Assembly: GCA_008694505.1 (NCBI GenBank)
Contig: VZDJ01007755.1
Coordinates: 2,123,409-2,187,408 of the forward strand
DNA length: 64,000 bases
DNA from: Cyanoderma ruficeps
Lineage: Eukaryota > Chordata > Aves > Passeriformes > Timaliidae
Reading direction: 5' to 3'
Below are positions 44,298 to 57,734 of the stretch, one piece after another. The notes under the pieces are model-generated. The model was not told the DNA's origin. It ran no database searches and saw only the letters and a program-made list of their open reading frames with translations. The position numbers and the translations under genes are program-made. Positions within the stretch are counted from its first letter, which is position 1; each line of letters begins with the position of its first letter.

Positions 44298-47200
44298 TGC
44301 ATCTTTAATGATTTTATATGTTTATACTGATATTTTCAAAAGTATTATTTATTCATTTTTGGCATATCAAGTGCATATTATAACTAAGCATGTTAAAGAA
44401 ATATTAGCAATAGTGAATTATTAGGAACATTTATTTGAAAAAGTTAGTTCAGTGCTTTGCAAACTGTTCTAAAATGACACCATCTCATTAGATCTATTCC
44501 TTTAGAGAAGCTGAATATGTCACTTATTCTTTTTTTGTCTAATCTTACCTAACACTTAGAATACCTTTTCTTTTTTTTGTGTTGAATTCTACTCAAGTAA
44601 CTAAAAGCAAATTCATTTGTAGTTTTATTTAATAGTTTTTTGGGTTTTTTTCTTTTAGGACTTTTCATTTCTGTTTGTTCATTTCAAGATTTTTGGTGTA
44701 GGCTTTTGTAGGAAGGTTCAAAATAAGATGCTAATGATATTATAAAAAAATCAGGTTTTCCCAAGTGTTTGCCTATACATTTGATAAATGTATAGATGCA
44801 TGGTCATGATTACCATTAATTTTTCTGCCATTTGCGAAGGATATATAATGCACACCCATGGGTTCACAATTCACTTCTGTTTGTAGGGTCTGTGCAAAGT
44901 GATGATATGTGTATGGGAGTCGTTTATAATGAATGGCAGTGTGGTATGAGTTTTCAGGATACATTGATTGATATATTGCTCTTAGTGATAAAAGATCAGG
45001 AAATGCTGTAAGGTATTATTGTCAAACAGTAACTTTGGTTCTTTGGGGAAAAAAAATTAGAACAGTTAATTATGTTCTAAAAATCAAAGATGATGACCTT
45101 GATTAATTTCTTCTGAGATTGTTACTTAAAATCCACTTGGTGTTCCACATCTAATATGGTCATGGTGAAAATTCAGAGCACAATCTCTTCTGTATGTCAA
45201 AAAAAGCTGCATAACCATGTCATGATATCAATAATGGGGTGTTACTTCACGTTCATGAACCTTTAAGAAACTATATTAGCATATTACTGTGCATGGACCC
45301 CTCTGGAAAGTTGCCCGTGTTGGAGTTGCACATGATTTCCATAAGATGCAACTCTGTCGTTAACCACAGCTGGCTGGACTGTCAGCCCAGGGCAGGGAGT
45401 GGCCGAGGTGCTCCCGTCCCAGCCTGGCTGCCAGGCAGCACCTTCACTCCTCTGTCCTGCCCACCTGCACCAACAAGGGCAGCTGCTCCTCAGGCGCCTA
45501 GGAGCAGCACAAGGCCAGCCCTTCTCTCTGCCCCTTCACTCCATTCAATAAAGTTAGATTAATACAGAAACATTTTACAAATCCTGGATTTTACACATAT
45601 GGGAACACTTCCAGCTTTTAATGAAGCATTGGGATGCTGTCTGCCACGGATCCATATTCTCACAGTTTAGAGCAGAGAGTCAACAGCATTTATGTCCTTG
45701 CAGTCTCATGCTCTGTGTTTGCTTTGTAAACCTCCTCCCTGTACCCACAGGGCAATAAATCCTTCCAGGACTCCTACAGTTCTGTAACTGCTAGCTTGAA
45801 TTTACTCAGATCTAGAAGTTCATAGAAATTTGTAGGGAGAAATTAACTGTTGGATTTTTTAGAAGGAAATCTGCTTTTTGTTTGTTTCTTGTATGATTTA
45901 CTATGTGGAAATTCTTGCTCTTGTTTGCGACCCCCAGTCACTAGACTATGAGTATTTATCAACACTACCTTTCCCTCCTATTCCTTTTCAAGCTCAAGAC
46001 TGTGTGCAGGACAGCTTTTTTACTTGAAATGTGATGGAGATGTCTGACACCCAGCAGTATGCTGAGCCCTTCTGTTCCCTAAGGGAACATAAAGGACCCC
46101 TAAGGCCCACATTGCAAGGCAGACTCCCAGGCCACTAAAGCAGATGGTAATACACTCTGTACTAACACCAGGCTCTACAGGGTGGTAGAGCTCTACCCTG
46201 GTTTTCCAGGGTGGGAGATCATTGTCAGAGCTCAGGGATAAGAAAGGGAACTAATACCCAGGACAGCATCTATAAAGCCTGATCATGGAGCAGAACTCCT
46301 TGAACATTAGTTCCTTTTTGGCCTTTGCCTTCAATACTTACAGGTGAAACCTGGCTGCCTCCCTGCTGCTGGAAGCAAATGTATTCTATAAATCACTTCT
46401 GGCCCTCAAGGAGACCTTTTTTCATGACAGGGACATATATCCTCTTTTCATCAGCCTGAAAATTTCTCCTTTGTAGGTATCAGTAACACCACAGGAGACT
46501 AAGTGACTTTCCTCACAGGTCCTTCAGTGACCGTGCACGCAACTATGTCCCCAGTGTACCACGCAGTGCCCTATAGGAATGCCTTTGAAGCAATACAGAC
46601 ATATGTTCTGTTTCTTTAATCTGGAGGAGAAAGGGAAACTATTTCCCCTCAGATCTGGGTACTTTAATACACCACAGACTCAGACTCGTAACTTTTGGCA
46701 CAGTAGCACTCCACAAAGCATGATTTGGGATCCTGGGCATTATGATAATACACATTATTGAATTCACTACTGCATTCAGCAGGCTTACCGTATGCAGGTT
46801 ATTGCACATCTCAAAGAACCATGACCACTGTAGGGTAAAATGCTCTTCTTTCTGAAAGTATTTTAGCACATCTGGTCCTAGAGTCAAATAATCTAACAAA
46901 TGAAGTGGTTGGATGCAAGCCAGCTCTTAAGTGCAGATTTTGAGCAAGCTCCAGAGCAAGCTGAGAGAGCAGGTTGGCCACTATTAGCAGTGTAGAAGTC
47001 CATCATTTATTCTTCCACACCTTGTAGAAATGTCATGGAGCCAGCTTTGGGAAGCCATGACAGGCATGACGCTGCCTAGATTTAAACTTAACTACGTTGT
47101 ATGGAGATCCACAGTCAGTGATGGGAGCTGGGGGAGCTGCAGTCAGACCGAGGAAGCACAGATGGAGGATTGTGAAACCCCATTTCCACAGAGAATAGCT

Positions 47201-47756
47201 TTCTCAACTTCTCGACAAAATAAAAATCAGATCAAGGTTATTTTGTGTCTAAAGCTGTGCTTCAAGCCCTGAACACTGACAGGGTGAGCCTTTGCTGGCA
47301 TTAGGTACTAATCACTTGTCTGGTGCATATTTTACATACGTATTTATGTAGAGGACGCAACACGAGGTCTGTGTTTGTGGTTGCCAATACTTTGTAATTC
47401 CTGATCGCTGTGCCTTAGTCTCCTCATCATGGTGATGGTAAAGGTGATATCTACAGATACAAGGATCATAATTCTGTCTTAAAGTACTCAAGAGAGAAAA
47501 GCAGCAGTTGATTCTGGTGATTATAGCAGTGGTTGCTGTGTGCAGTTGTAGCTGGCTTTCTAACAAAGCTTCAGCTTGGTCTTTTTAACATATTAGTCCT
47601 CAGGAGTATACTGGCACAACTTCTCTCTCTACTGACACAATTAGGAAATACGTGTATTCAAGCAGCTTAAAAGAAAAAAAGTACAAAAAAATTGCAAATA
47701 GCCAAAAAAACTTTCCAGTTTTCTGTTATATTCAATTTCTTTTCTATTGTTAGTTT

Positions 47757-47810
47757 GGTGGGTGGGGGTTTTTTTTGGGGGGGGGGAAGGGGGGTTGGTT
47801 GGTTGGGGTT
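47757..47810 (+). repeat. G-rich/T-rich low-complexity tract
   Basis: Runs of G (five, ten, six and four long) alternate with T runs and GGTT units between about 47757 and 47810. The pattern permits a G-quadruplex on the + strand. Homopolymer lengths may be unreliable in the assembly. Confidence 0.85.
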
Positions 47811-48142
47811 TTTTTATGACTTTTGTAAGTTGGACTTGTTCCAGTTTGAGTTATTCATGCATTGCAGGTAAGGTCTGATTTTCAAAACCACAGGTTAAAA
47901 AACACCCCAACATTTAGAGCAGATGGGTGTTGGTCATCACTAATCGTGGCAGTGTTTCAGGTGTCTGTTCTGGTGACATAGTACCTAGTAAGAACTCCAT
48001 GTAGTCAGCTGGTATCAGGGCTTCTGTTTGGGATGCCTAGATTTTGCTGTAGTAAAATCAGCTAAAGACTAGGCAGGCATGCTTTGTGAAGAAATACATG
48101 GACATGCAAACTGCCCAGCATAGTATAGAGCATTTCCTGTAC

Positions 48143-49005
48143 TCACAGAATGATTTGGTTTGGAGGGAGCCTTTAACAATAATCTAGTCCAACCCCACTG
48201 CCATGGTCAGGGACATCTTTCACTAGACCAGGTTGCTCAAAGCCTTCTCCAGCTTCCTGGGATCCACATCCACAGGTTCTCTGAGCTGCTTGTTCAAGTA
48301 CCTCACCACTCTCACAGTAAAGAATTTCTTCCATGTACCTAATTTAAATCTGTCCTCTTTCAGTTTAAAACGATTACCCCTTATTCTTTGTCCTATCAAT
48401 ACAGACCTTGGTAAAAAGTCTGTCTCCATCTTTCTTGTATATCCACCTTATACATTGAAAAGCCACAGTTAGGTCACTCCAGAGCCTTCTCTCCTCAAGA
48501 GGAGCCTCCTCTCCTAAACAACCCCTGCTCTCTCAGCCTGACTTCACAGCATGCCTCTCTTTCCTGTGCTGAGGCCCCCTGAGCTGGAAGCAGTTCTCCA
48601 TATCTCACCAGGGAAGAGAAGGGGAAAGGGGAAAATCACCTCCCTCAACCTGCTCTTCAGGCCTCTTTTGGTGTAACTCTGTGTACTGTTGGCTTTCTGG
48701 GGTGCAGGTTACATCCAGGGGGTTTTATCCACTGGAATCCCCAAGTCTTCTTTCTTAACAGGGCTACTCTCTCACAGTTCACCACCCAGCCTGTAGTGAT
48801 ATGGGTGATTGTCCCAGTCCAGCTGCAAGACCTTGCACTTTATTCCATTTCATGAAGTTCATAGTAGCCCACTCCTAAAGCTTGTCAGTGTCCCTCTGAA
48901 TGATGTCCCACTTGTCAGTGGAATACATCCTAGTTCAAAAAGGTTTGTGGTAAGCAGCAAGCTAACTTTTAGTGGTATGAGACCCATCTCCAAGATGGTG
49001 TACTA
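48143..49005 (-). mobile_element. CR1 LINE 3' end, antisense orientation
   Basis: The left edge TCACAGAATGATTTGGTTTGGAGGG-like sequence (quoted in part: ACAGAATGATTTGG) is the reverse complement of the CR1 3' terminus. It is followed by ATCTAGTCCAACCCC, AAAGAATTTCTTCC, TCTTTCAGTTTAAAACGATT, TACCCCTTATTC, CAACCCCTGCTCTCTCAGCC and GACCTTGCACTTT, all landmarks of the CR1 ORF2 end and 3' UTR read backwards. Stops and small deletions are frequent. The right edge fades between about 48925 and 49005. The copy is 5' truncated, as is usual for CR1. It shares its family with the element at 40960-44297 but lies in the opposite direction about 3.8 kb away. Confidence 0.9.
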
Positions 49006-52001
49006 AAAGTAATTTCTGTCAAAATAATGGAACATGTTTTATCTATGTATTTTCCCAAATTAGATATTCAAAGGTGTTCCTTCCAGTGACAGAACTAACA
49101 TTCTTGTCCCTTTCCTAGGAAATAAAATACCAAATGCTGGCATGCTGTTCAGGTAGCAATTGTACCTGCGCATTACAGCTAGGTTCTACAGAGTCTGAAA
49201 TACCAGATTTAGGACCAGACAGTTCAGGAGATAGTGTTTTGGAGAGCAGTGGTAAGATAGCTGGAAGCCATTGCAATACCTCCATCAAAGCTGTATATAG
49301 GCAGGGTCTGTTCCTGGAATCCCAGATCTACCCCATGTATGTCAGCTTTGATTGCAGTGCTGGGCTGCAGAGGCAGGCTCTAACATGCAGATTGCTATGT
49401 CATGAAGGACATGAGACAGCACTTTGAAAATTCTCTTACAGCCAGTAATGAAATAATAGAGTTGTTTTAAAAAGCCTAAGACTTGATGGAAATCAAGAGA
49501 TGCAAAACTGGCTGCAAGAAAAGTAACAGACTGAGAACTTTGCAACCATTAGCAGATTTCAAAACACTGTCCTATGTTATATTGCTGACATGTAGAAGCA
49601 CCCCTAATGAGTTTTTGTTTCTGAGAGGTTGCAAAGTTGCTGATATGTGTCACAGAGCTTTTCTACAATGCAAATCGTCCCCTAAGCACAGATACAATAC
49701 ACTGCTTGATGGTTCATCATATTAGATCCAAAACTAGGTAATAATGTGATTTCATCCTAAAGGCCTCTTAGTGCCAGAATTGTCATTTCAGATTTGAATA
49801 GGTTCATTTTATTAATTAAGTTATCTGAAACAATAGAGTAGTAATGTCAAATAAATTAATAAATAGTTGATACTAATGGTAGAAGCAGTTAATGTATTAA
49901 TTATTGTATTTTTTTCCTTTTATTTTTGTGTCGAGAGGCTTCACTTTGGCTTTTAATATTTCATGGAACTGATGTGAGCAACTTTTTTTTTACATTTTAT
50001 TTAAATATTATGAATTTGATAACACTGAAAAAATTCCTATCTACTACTATAGATGTCAAGACTGTAGTTACGACTTGTTCACAACACTTAAGTATTCCAT
50101 TATTAGTTTATAATCGAAAAAGTTTCATAAATTCAAATAACATTCCTGAACAGTAGATTTGGTGTTTTGGTCTCTGATTAAGCTGACAGATGTGTAAAAT
50201 CTCATATAGCCAGTCAAGTCCCTGGTGCAGCTGCAAGTGCTAAAGAGTGCAAGTTATTCCAGCTAAGATAAACATTAATTTACACTCAAATATCTTTCCC
50301 AGCCTGTCCTTTCTATTCACATAATGAAGTTATTTTGTGCTGATTCCAGTACTTTGTGGCAAAATATTTTTTTCTAATTGGACTCTTCCAATACAAAAGC
50401 CCAGAAGGGAAACTGAAGAGAATATAATAGTCACCTTTAGAAAAAATATCTCTTGATTACCATAGGTACCATTTTAAAATCTCAGATTTGAATTAGGTTG
50501 ATTTTTTGAGTGGCTTAGTCTCTGAAAATTACGTAATGTAGTTATTTTAGGAAAGCTAGGTGAAACTAAGTGTCATCCTTACATGCTGTTTTGCAGGATG
50601 AGAGTACATTAGCCAATCCTCACATAAGTAAAAAGATTTGAAACCACAGCTTAAGCATCTTAGCAATATGCATGGTAGGTGGTTTCCATCAATCTTGTCA
50701 GCCTAGGTTTAAATTTGGCATGGATTTACAAAGTTGTTTACAAGTTGTTTGATATCATGAAAGCCGCTTGTGCTGGTGTGGTTGTGTGTGAGTGCTGTGA
50801 TGGAAGTTTAAATGTTAAGAAAATATGCATACATATGAATTTTAAACATATCTGTCCCGAGTTTTTAGGTCATTTTGTTTGTTTGGTTGGTTTTTTTGGT
50901 AGCAATTATATTAAAATGTTTCCACCGGGAAAAAATTAAGAAGTTTCTTTCATTCATTTTTCTTTCAAAAGCACTAAAGGAGTGCTTGAAGTTGGTTCCC
51001 AAAATGTTTGAGTTTCACAGTCTCAGGAGATTTCTACTATTTCAGTGTGGTTACAATAAGGCCTCTATCTGAATTTCATCCAGTTCAATGGTCTAATGAA
51101 ACTGTAAAAAAAGGGGGAGAGCATTATTTCCTTACTCATTGCAGTATCACTTCCATTTTTCTGTGGTTTGAAGTAAAATTTGACTGTTGGTAATCTTGTT
51201 GTTAATTTTTGTTGTTAATTTCATTTATAAAATTTTTCTTTAGATATGTACAAGAGGCTGGGTGATCCTATAGTAGACTAAAACTACCTTAAATTGTGCT
51301 GTTAAAACATGAGGCTTTAATGAGGGCTTAAAAAAAATGTAAACAAGAAGTTTAACAAAAGAAACAATGAGGTATTGAAGGAATGGAGCATCGATTTTAT
51401 TTTTTTGGGGTTTTCCAAGATCCTTGTGTAGTCAGAACAAGGCAGTCCAGGCATTTTGTGAAGGTTACCTGGAGCTCTATGCAGTCAGGAGATGAGAGCT
51501 CACCCGTGTTCACTGACAGCAAGGACAGACTGCTGACACCAGTACTGGCTCAGCTGAAATGCTGTCACAAGAAAGATCAGCTTTATCTAAGCAAATGATG
51601 CTTTCTGAACTGTAGAAAATCCCTTCAATCAGTTAAAAGATCTCATCTTTTTCTTCTGCATATTTGTATAATTCACACTGCGAATGTAAAGTATGGATAC
51701 ACAGGGGAATAACTCCTTCCCCAGCACTGCTGGGCAGGGGGGAGAGACAGTTTTAGCAGCAGTTAGAACACGAGAAAGAGGGTTTCTAGGAATTATCTTT
51801 GACTTTGAAAAGTTTCAAAATACAAATATTTTGATTCATTTATTGGAACAAAATGTATATATTTTTCTTAAAGATGTGTTCAGAAGTCCAAAACTCCTAT
51901 TATTGCCTTGGTCGAGTGAATAAAGCATAAATCAAGCAGTGATTACCTACAAACAAGAGTTTACAAGCAGAACAAAATAGACAGTGCAAACATACACCAC
52001 C

Positions 52002-52020
52002 TTTTTTTTTTTTTTTTTTT
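52002..52020 (+). repeat. Poly-T run (19 T)
   Basis: Nineteen T are followed by CATCAGTTTAATAAATTC. Read on the minus strand this is ATTAAACTGATG and then a long A-run, so it could be the 3' end of a minus-strand retrocopy. No coding sequence was recognised beside it. Confidence 0.85.
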
Positions 52021-55000
52021 CATCAGTTTAATAAATTCAGACAGAAATTTGAATGCGAGCAATACAACCTTTGACTCCCAAACTGTCAAGAGGATTAACT
52101 AACAGAACTAACGTCTCTTTCCTGAATCTAATCTCCACTAGTTTGGTATTTAACACAGCAAATATAATGATTAGCAGAAGTATCTTCCGCAAAAAAAAAA
52201 AATCATAAAGCAAACAGGTTTCATTTCTCATTTTTTCATTGTATTGTAAGTTCATAAATCTTTCTTTATCCCTGGAAGGTAGAAAAAAGAAAAAGGTTTT
52301 GTATGAATGCAAATTTTTGCTTTATAATCAAAACCACACTCAAATGGTATGTAATATTTCATGTATTGGTAAAGAGTCTCTAATTTTTAATACAACAATG
52401 TATACTGAGAAAAAAACCCTTAATATTTGACTAATTCAAATTCAACCTTTTTTTGTTATTATTTAAATTTTATTTAAAGGAAGTAGTGTGAAAAAATAAT
52501 TTTAAAAACTTGGTAACAACAGAAAAGCTTTTACTAAGAAATTAAATAGCAGTGTAGTAATATAGCTTTTCTGCATAAAGTACGTGTGGTCATGCAAAGG
52601 GTTAAGCTGTGTGATTTCAGGATAAAAGGTTTCCTGAGTTGACTATTATTCCTGTGGTCTGCCAACAACTTTGCAATAAATGGAATGATTTTTTATGGGA
52701 ATGTGGTTATTCACAGCAAGACTACAGTTGGTGTCAGTATGAAAAATTCTTCTTTAGTAGATTCTCTCAGCAGGAATAACAGATCTGAAAGAAAGGCAAA
52801 AAGTAGCTACAGAGAGCTCTGGCTGGTGTTGGTGACAAATTATGTTTACAAAATGATGTGGTAACCCATTGAAAAAGAAGAAATCAGAACAACAGTAAAT
52901 CAGAGTATTGCCCCTCTAGGTACTGCTGTTCCAAAACAAGTTACTTGTGATTGAGAGTATTGTCTAATAGTTCATTCTTCTTGACCATAAAGCAAATGAG
53001 ACTTCCAGGCTTTCAGTTGCAGGGGTGTGAAAAAATGCTTCAGAAATCAGTAAAGTTATCTCAAAGTTATATCAAAGTCCATGGCAGAACATAAAGTATC
53101 AGTAGATACGAATTAAAATAATTCAGGAGAAAGGAAAAAAAATCACTGCATTAGAATTCAATATAATTTTATAATTATTTGCTATGTTTATAAGTTTCAT
53201 AAATTCTATTATTTCTTCTATCACTTGTCTATTTTTTACATCCCTATGGTTTTTGAAATTATATTATTAGAAGAAAATTGTGATGGAGAATGCATTAAAA
53301 TATTGGTGAACTTATTATTAACAGTTATCCCATTTACATTTGTTTTGTGATAAGCTTTCAGAATCCTAAAAAGATTAACCCACTGATCAAATCTGCAGCA
53401 CCAGCACTACAGCTGGTATTGTCTTTCATTCAAAATGAGGATTAAAGTTACATAGATTTTAATTATTCTCTTACAGCTATATACAGCAATCTTGTGGGTT
53501 TTAGTTGTTCCACCATTTCCTAAGTCAAGTTGTTGGAATATGAAGGGGTTTGTTATTATTTGTGTTGTTTGGTTGAGGTTTTTTTAAAAACCAAATAGGT
53601 AGCAGCTCTTTTAGAGAAGTAAACACAACAGCTTTGAGTGCCTCCTGCTCTTTGTTTTTTTCATGGACAATTACCCCAGTTCTATTTAAAACTTTTCATT
53701 TGCAAACTTGTCTAGGAGCATTGCAAAACCTCGGGTTTTTTTCATTATGGCATGAATTTTGTTTATTGTGCTGGGATCACCAATGATGTGCCAGCAAGGA
53801 AGAAAATCAACCTAGATGTGTCAATATCAGTAAAAAAGAAAAAAAAATCAGTATAAAGCAGCTGTGATGTTGATAGGTGGAGGTCAGTCACCATTGAGAT
53901 AAAGGGATAGGTTTACTCACCTAAAGGTAAATATTGACTGTGAGGATGCCAAAGAAAATAAATTTCTTAGAAAATTACATTTCACTTTCTCTAAAAATAA
54001 GAAAGATAACGTGGATTCTTTAATATTATAAGAAATGTTTCTTCAATGCAAATATTTTTAAAAGAATCTATGAAAGAAAAACTTTTTGCTTGGGAAGAGT
54101 TTTCAAAAGAGTATGATAGTTAAAGATGAGCTGAAAGTGGAATCAGCTTTTGGTGATTGTTGAATGTAATCATTCATGATTGTTTTTGCCAGATGACCTT
54201 CATTTAGCAATAAACAGTGAACAGAAGTTCATATTCAGACCTCTAAGTCTAGTTCTACTGCTGTGAGAAATATGTTTTCCATGAGGCACAAATGTCATTT
54301 TTAGCAGAGTTTTTCTGATTTGTCTGTGTTTGGAAGATGGATCCTGGAAAGTATTAGCAAACCTTTGGCTCTTCATTTCCTAATTGGTTAGCTAGATGTT
54401 GAATAAGAAACACCTAAGGTCACTTCTTAAAAAAACAAAGCCACCAAACATAGAAAGGACTGTAGAACATACTGAAAATAGATTTCTGGGCCATCAGACT
54501 CAAAAAAATAAGCAATTTCAGGAAAGATGGTTGAATAAGCCTAATTCCTGGTGAGATACAAGGAATGGTTTCAGGGAGAGGAAAGCGTCAAACAGAGCTG
54601 ACTGAATTATTTTCTTCCCACCCCCAAATACCATAAGGATGGCAGCTGAACAAATCTTTGATCACCCAGTGGAGTCATCAGGTCCCTACAGAGGAATATG
54701 TATTCAAAAATTACTTTTCTCATTTGGTTGAAATAAGAATTCACCTCCTCCCAATGTTTGTGATGTCTGTAATGGGAACCTCCTGACCAGATAGTGGCTA
54801 CGGACGTTTTATGACAAGCATATGATTCATCTTCTTCTTCATCAACACAGAGTTCTGGGAAAGCCAAATATAATTGTTCCAAAACCCTTTAACAACATTA
54901 AATTTATTTTTAGAGCTATAAACCTTATTTTTAAAGCATTGTAAGTTCTATAGAGAGTTGTCAAAGACAAGTTCACTTTCTAAGGAACCCATCAACAATT

Positions 55001-57678
55001 GTGAATTCCCTTCCAGCAGTCCCCTTTGCACATTCAGGCTGAGACACAAAGCCCATTTATTTGCATTTAATCTTCCACAGTAGCAATTCAAGAACAGCTC
55101 AGCTGCAGTGCAGGGAGGAAGGGTAGAGAGAGGAAAGGAAATACAAATCACCGCACAGAGTTTTCCCTAATATGTGTGTGAGGGAATGACTGGAAATAGT
55201 TCCTCATCTATGTGATACTACTACCAGGAGTGACTTACAGAAAGTTCATGAAGTTCCACTGCACGAATGTGGGACTAAATGACATCATACATGTAGCTGT
55301 AGGTAAATGAACAAAAATGCAAAACAAAGTCTTCATTCAGGCAGAACTGTGGCTTTGCTGGTGTGTGCAAAACACAGCTAAAAGCCTCAGTCCATCTGAA
55401 ATGCAAGATGCCTGGCTGTTGTGGAATGTGCTGCTGTAGTTCCTGAGTGTTAGAGCTACAAAGAATAACAAATATCTCCTTTGCTTGCTTGAGAAGACCA
55501 TTCCTATAGGCTTATGCAACTTATTAATCACTTAATTTCTTTCACATGGCAAATGACAAGTACCTTCATGCTAGGTGCCACTAAAAATAGAGCCTATACG
55601 ATTTCCTTTCTCAAGAGGATCACACGGGCTGTTCTTTGCAGATGTACAGCTGAACTGAAATACCCAGGAGCCTGTTGCTCATAGACTCACTTTATGCTCA
55701 TAGACTCAATTTGTCACTTTATTTACCTTTCTGTTGCATCTCCCTGAGTTGCCAGGTGGGGTTAAACCACCATAGGCTGTAAGGTGGCACAAAAACTCTC
55801 ATCTCTCTAGCTGGCACTCTTAGAGCTCTGATAAAGGATAGTTGTCCTCTGCTCTGGCTGGGCAAGGCTGTGATGGGTCAGCTCACTCCCTGCTTCTGCC
55901 ACTAAGCAGCAACACAGGGGCCAGCATCTGCCCCTCAACACTAGGAGTGGGAAAGAAAAGCAAAAGAGAAAATTCAAGCTGTTGTGGAAAAGTCTTCAGG
56001 CTGCCCATAGAAGAAAGTGCTTTTGCTGTTCCATACTGACAAGGTTAGCAGAGAGAATTTTAAACCCTGGCTTTGCCTCATTAGGAGACACTTACAAATA
56101 TGGGAGACTCACTCACTCAAAGCATTGCAGCTTTAATTTTAAACATATGCATTTAGAAGATTGTCAACAGCACCAAGGCCTTGCAAGTTTAAATGAATTG
56201 GTTGTGTGGAACTGAAAGACACAGCTTAGATCGTCCTGTGAAAATTTCCACATGAACCCCTTGTTTCCAGAGAAATGAGACATTTTAAGGCTTTTGTGGA
56301 AAAATCATTCTTTTCATAAGTTTAGGTTCTTTAAAATTTAAATATATTTTAACAATCTTTAGTGTATGGTTTCAACAAAATGTTATATATGTTCCAAAAA
56401 GTATACTTTCAAGTTAGTGAGTTTGGGGATCATTCATTATATTCTGATGAGATTCATGGCTTTTTTTACTTCTTAAAATACCTTCATATCTTATTTTCAC
56501 TGTCTCCCATTAATCATAGAAATTGTTTCTGTTTGCAAAAGTATATATTAGTAGATAATAGGAATCATATCATAAAGTATTTCCATGTGAAGTGCTGGAC
56601 TTAAAATACAGTTAATTTGACACTTTGAACTTAACACTTCTCTCCAGGAATGACACAGACTCTTCAAGCAGATACGCTTGAGTTTTATTTAGCTGTTTCT
56701 ATCTATTGGTGAAATTCTTTCTTTGACATCCCCCCTCTTCCCTTCACTTTTCCTGCAAAATATACAGAAATAGAATAACAGAATGCAATAGAGCAAGAAC
56801 TGATTGTTAGAGAGGCACTCTACTCCATCCACTGCAGTTGCTATATAGATACTTCTCTAGGTCATGTTTTATTTTAAATTGGATTCTTCCAGTTACAAGG
56901 TGCAGTTGAAATGAAAATGTAAACCTTGGTTTTAGCATAGCTACTTCAATAAACACGAGTTGCAGAATAAGATCTGTATTTATTTTGGAATACACACTGT
57001 TTACTTTAGGAGTATTGTATTTGATCCAAATGCATTTGTTGATGTGAGCAAGCAAAATATGATTTTAATCACTTTTTCTATTAGAAAAGAATGGCATCCA
57101 TTGTGTGCTATAAAAGGCTTACATGTTCAGTGCAGGGGAGTACTTTAAAGTCATTGGCTGTGAAAAAGGGTTTATAAATAATTTCAGTCCTCAGTGTTTG
57201 TAACAGCTAATAGTTTATATAGATAATTTGGTTTTTGTTCCGATGTTCTATTTAACAATAAAAGATAGCATTTGATGGGTTTTGATAGGGTTATTGTGGG
57301 CTTTTTTTTACACTATAAGCTTCTCTTTATAGTCCTAAGTTTAAAGTGGGAGCATTTTGAAAGCCTTCATAGCCCAATTTAATTCCTTGACTGTTCATCC
57401 ACAAATTGTCAGACAGAATGAAGTGGATTTCAAGAACTCTCTTTGTTCTTAATATCCTGTGCCTGACCCACAGGTAATCTGCACCTTTTTTCTTCAGCGC
57501 CGAATAATTGTTGTGGGAAAGAAGAGAAAATGTTAGGGTCACAAAGTGCAGGCTAGACAGAGATGACAGGTCCTGCCAAAGGAGTGCCAGGGTTGAGAAG
57601 CTGCGAACCTCAGTCCCGGCTCTTTCACATGGATTTGTGCCGTGCACTAACAGGCGCTCCGCGATGACGGGTGAGCAA

Positions 57679-57702
57679 GTTCAGCACTTCGTTCAGCACT
57701 TC
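57679..57702 (+). repeat. Tandem duplication of a 12-mer
   Basis: GTTCAGCACTTC occurs twice head to tail (57679-57690 and 57691-57702). It lies in a small CpG-containing patch 32 bases before an N. Confidence 0.9.
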
Positions 57703-57733
57703 AGCCTTTGTTGCCTCGGCTCGAGAGGAAGTG

Positions 57734-57734
57734 N
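57734..57734. other. Ambiguous base (N)
   Basis: A single N within GTGNGATG in an intron, next to a tandem 12-mer duplication. The local assembly may be imperfect. Confidence 0.99.

Noticed and set aside
41000..44300. Endogenous retrovirus
   Set aside because: No long terminal repeats, primer-binding site or gag/pol order were seen. The esterase, endonuclease region and 3' terminus identify a CR1 LINE.
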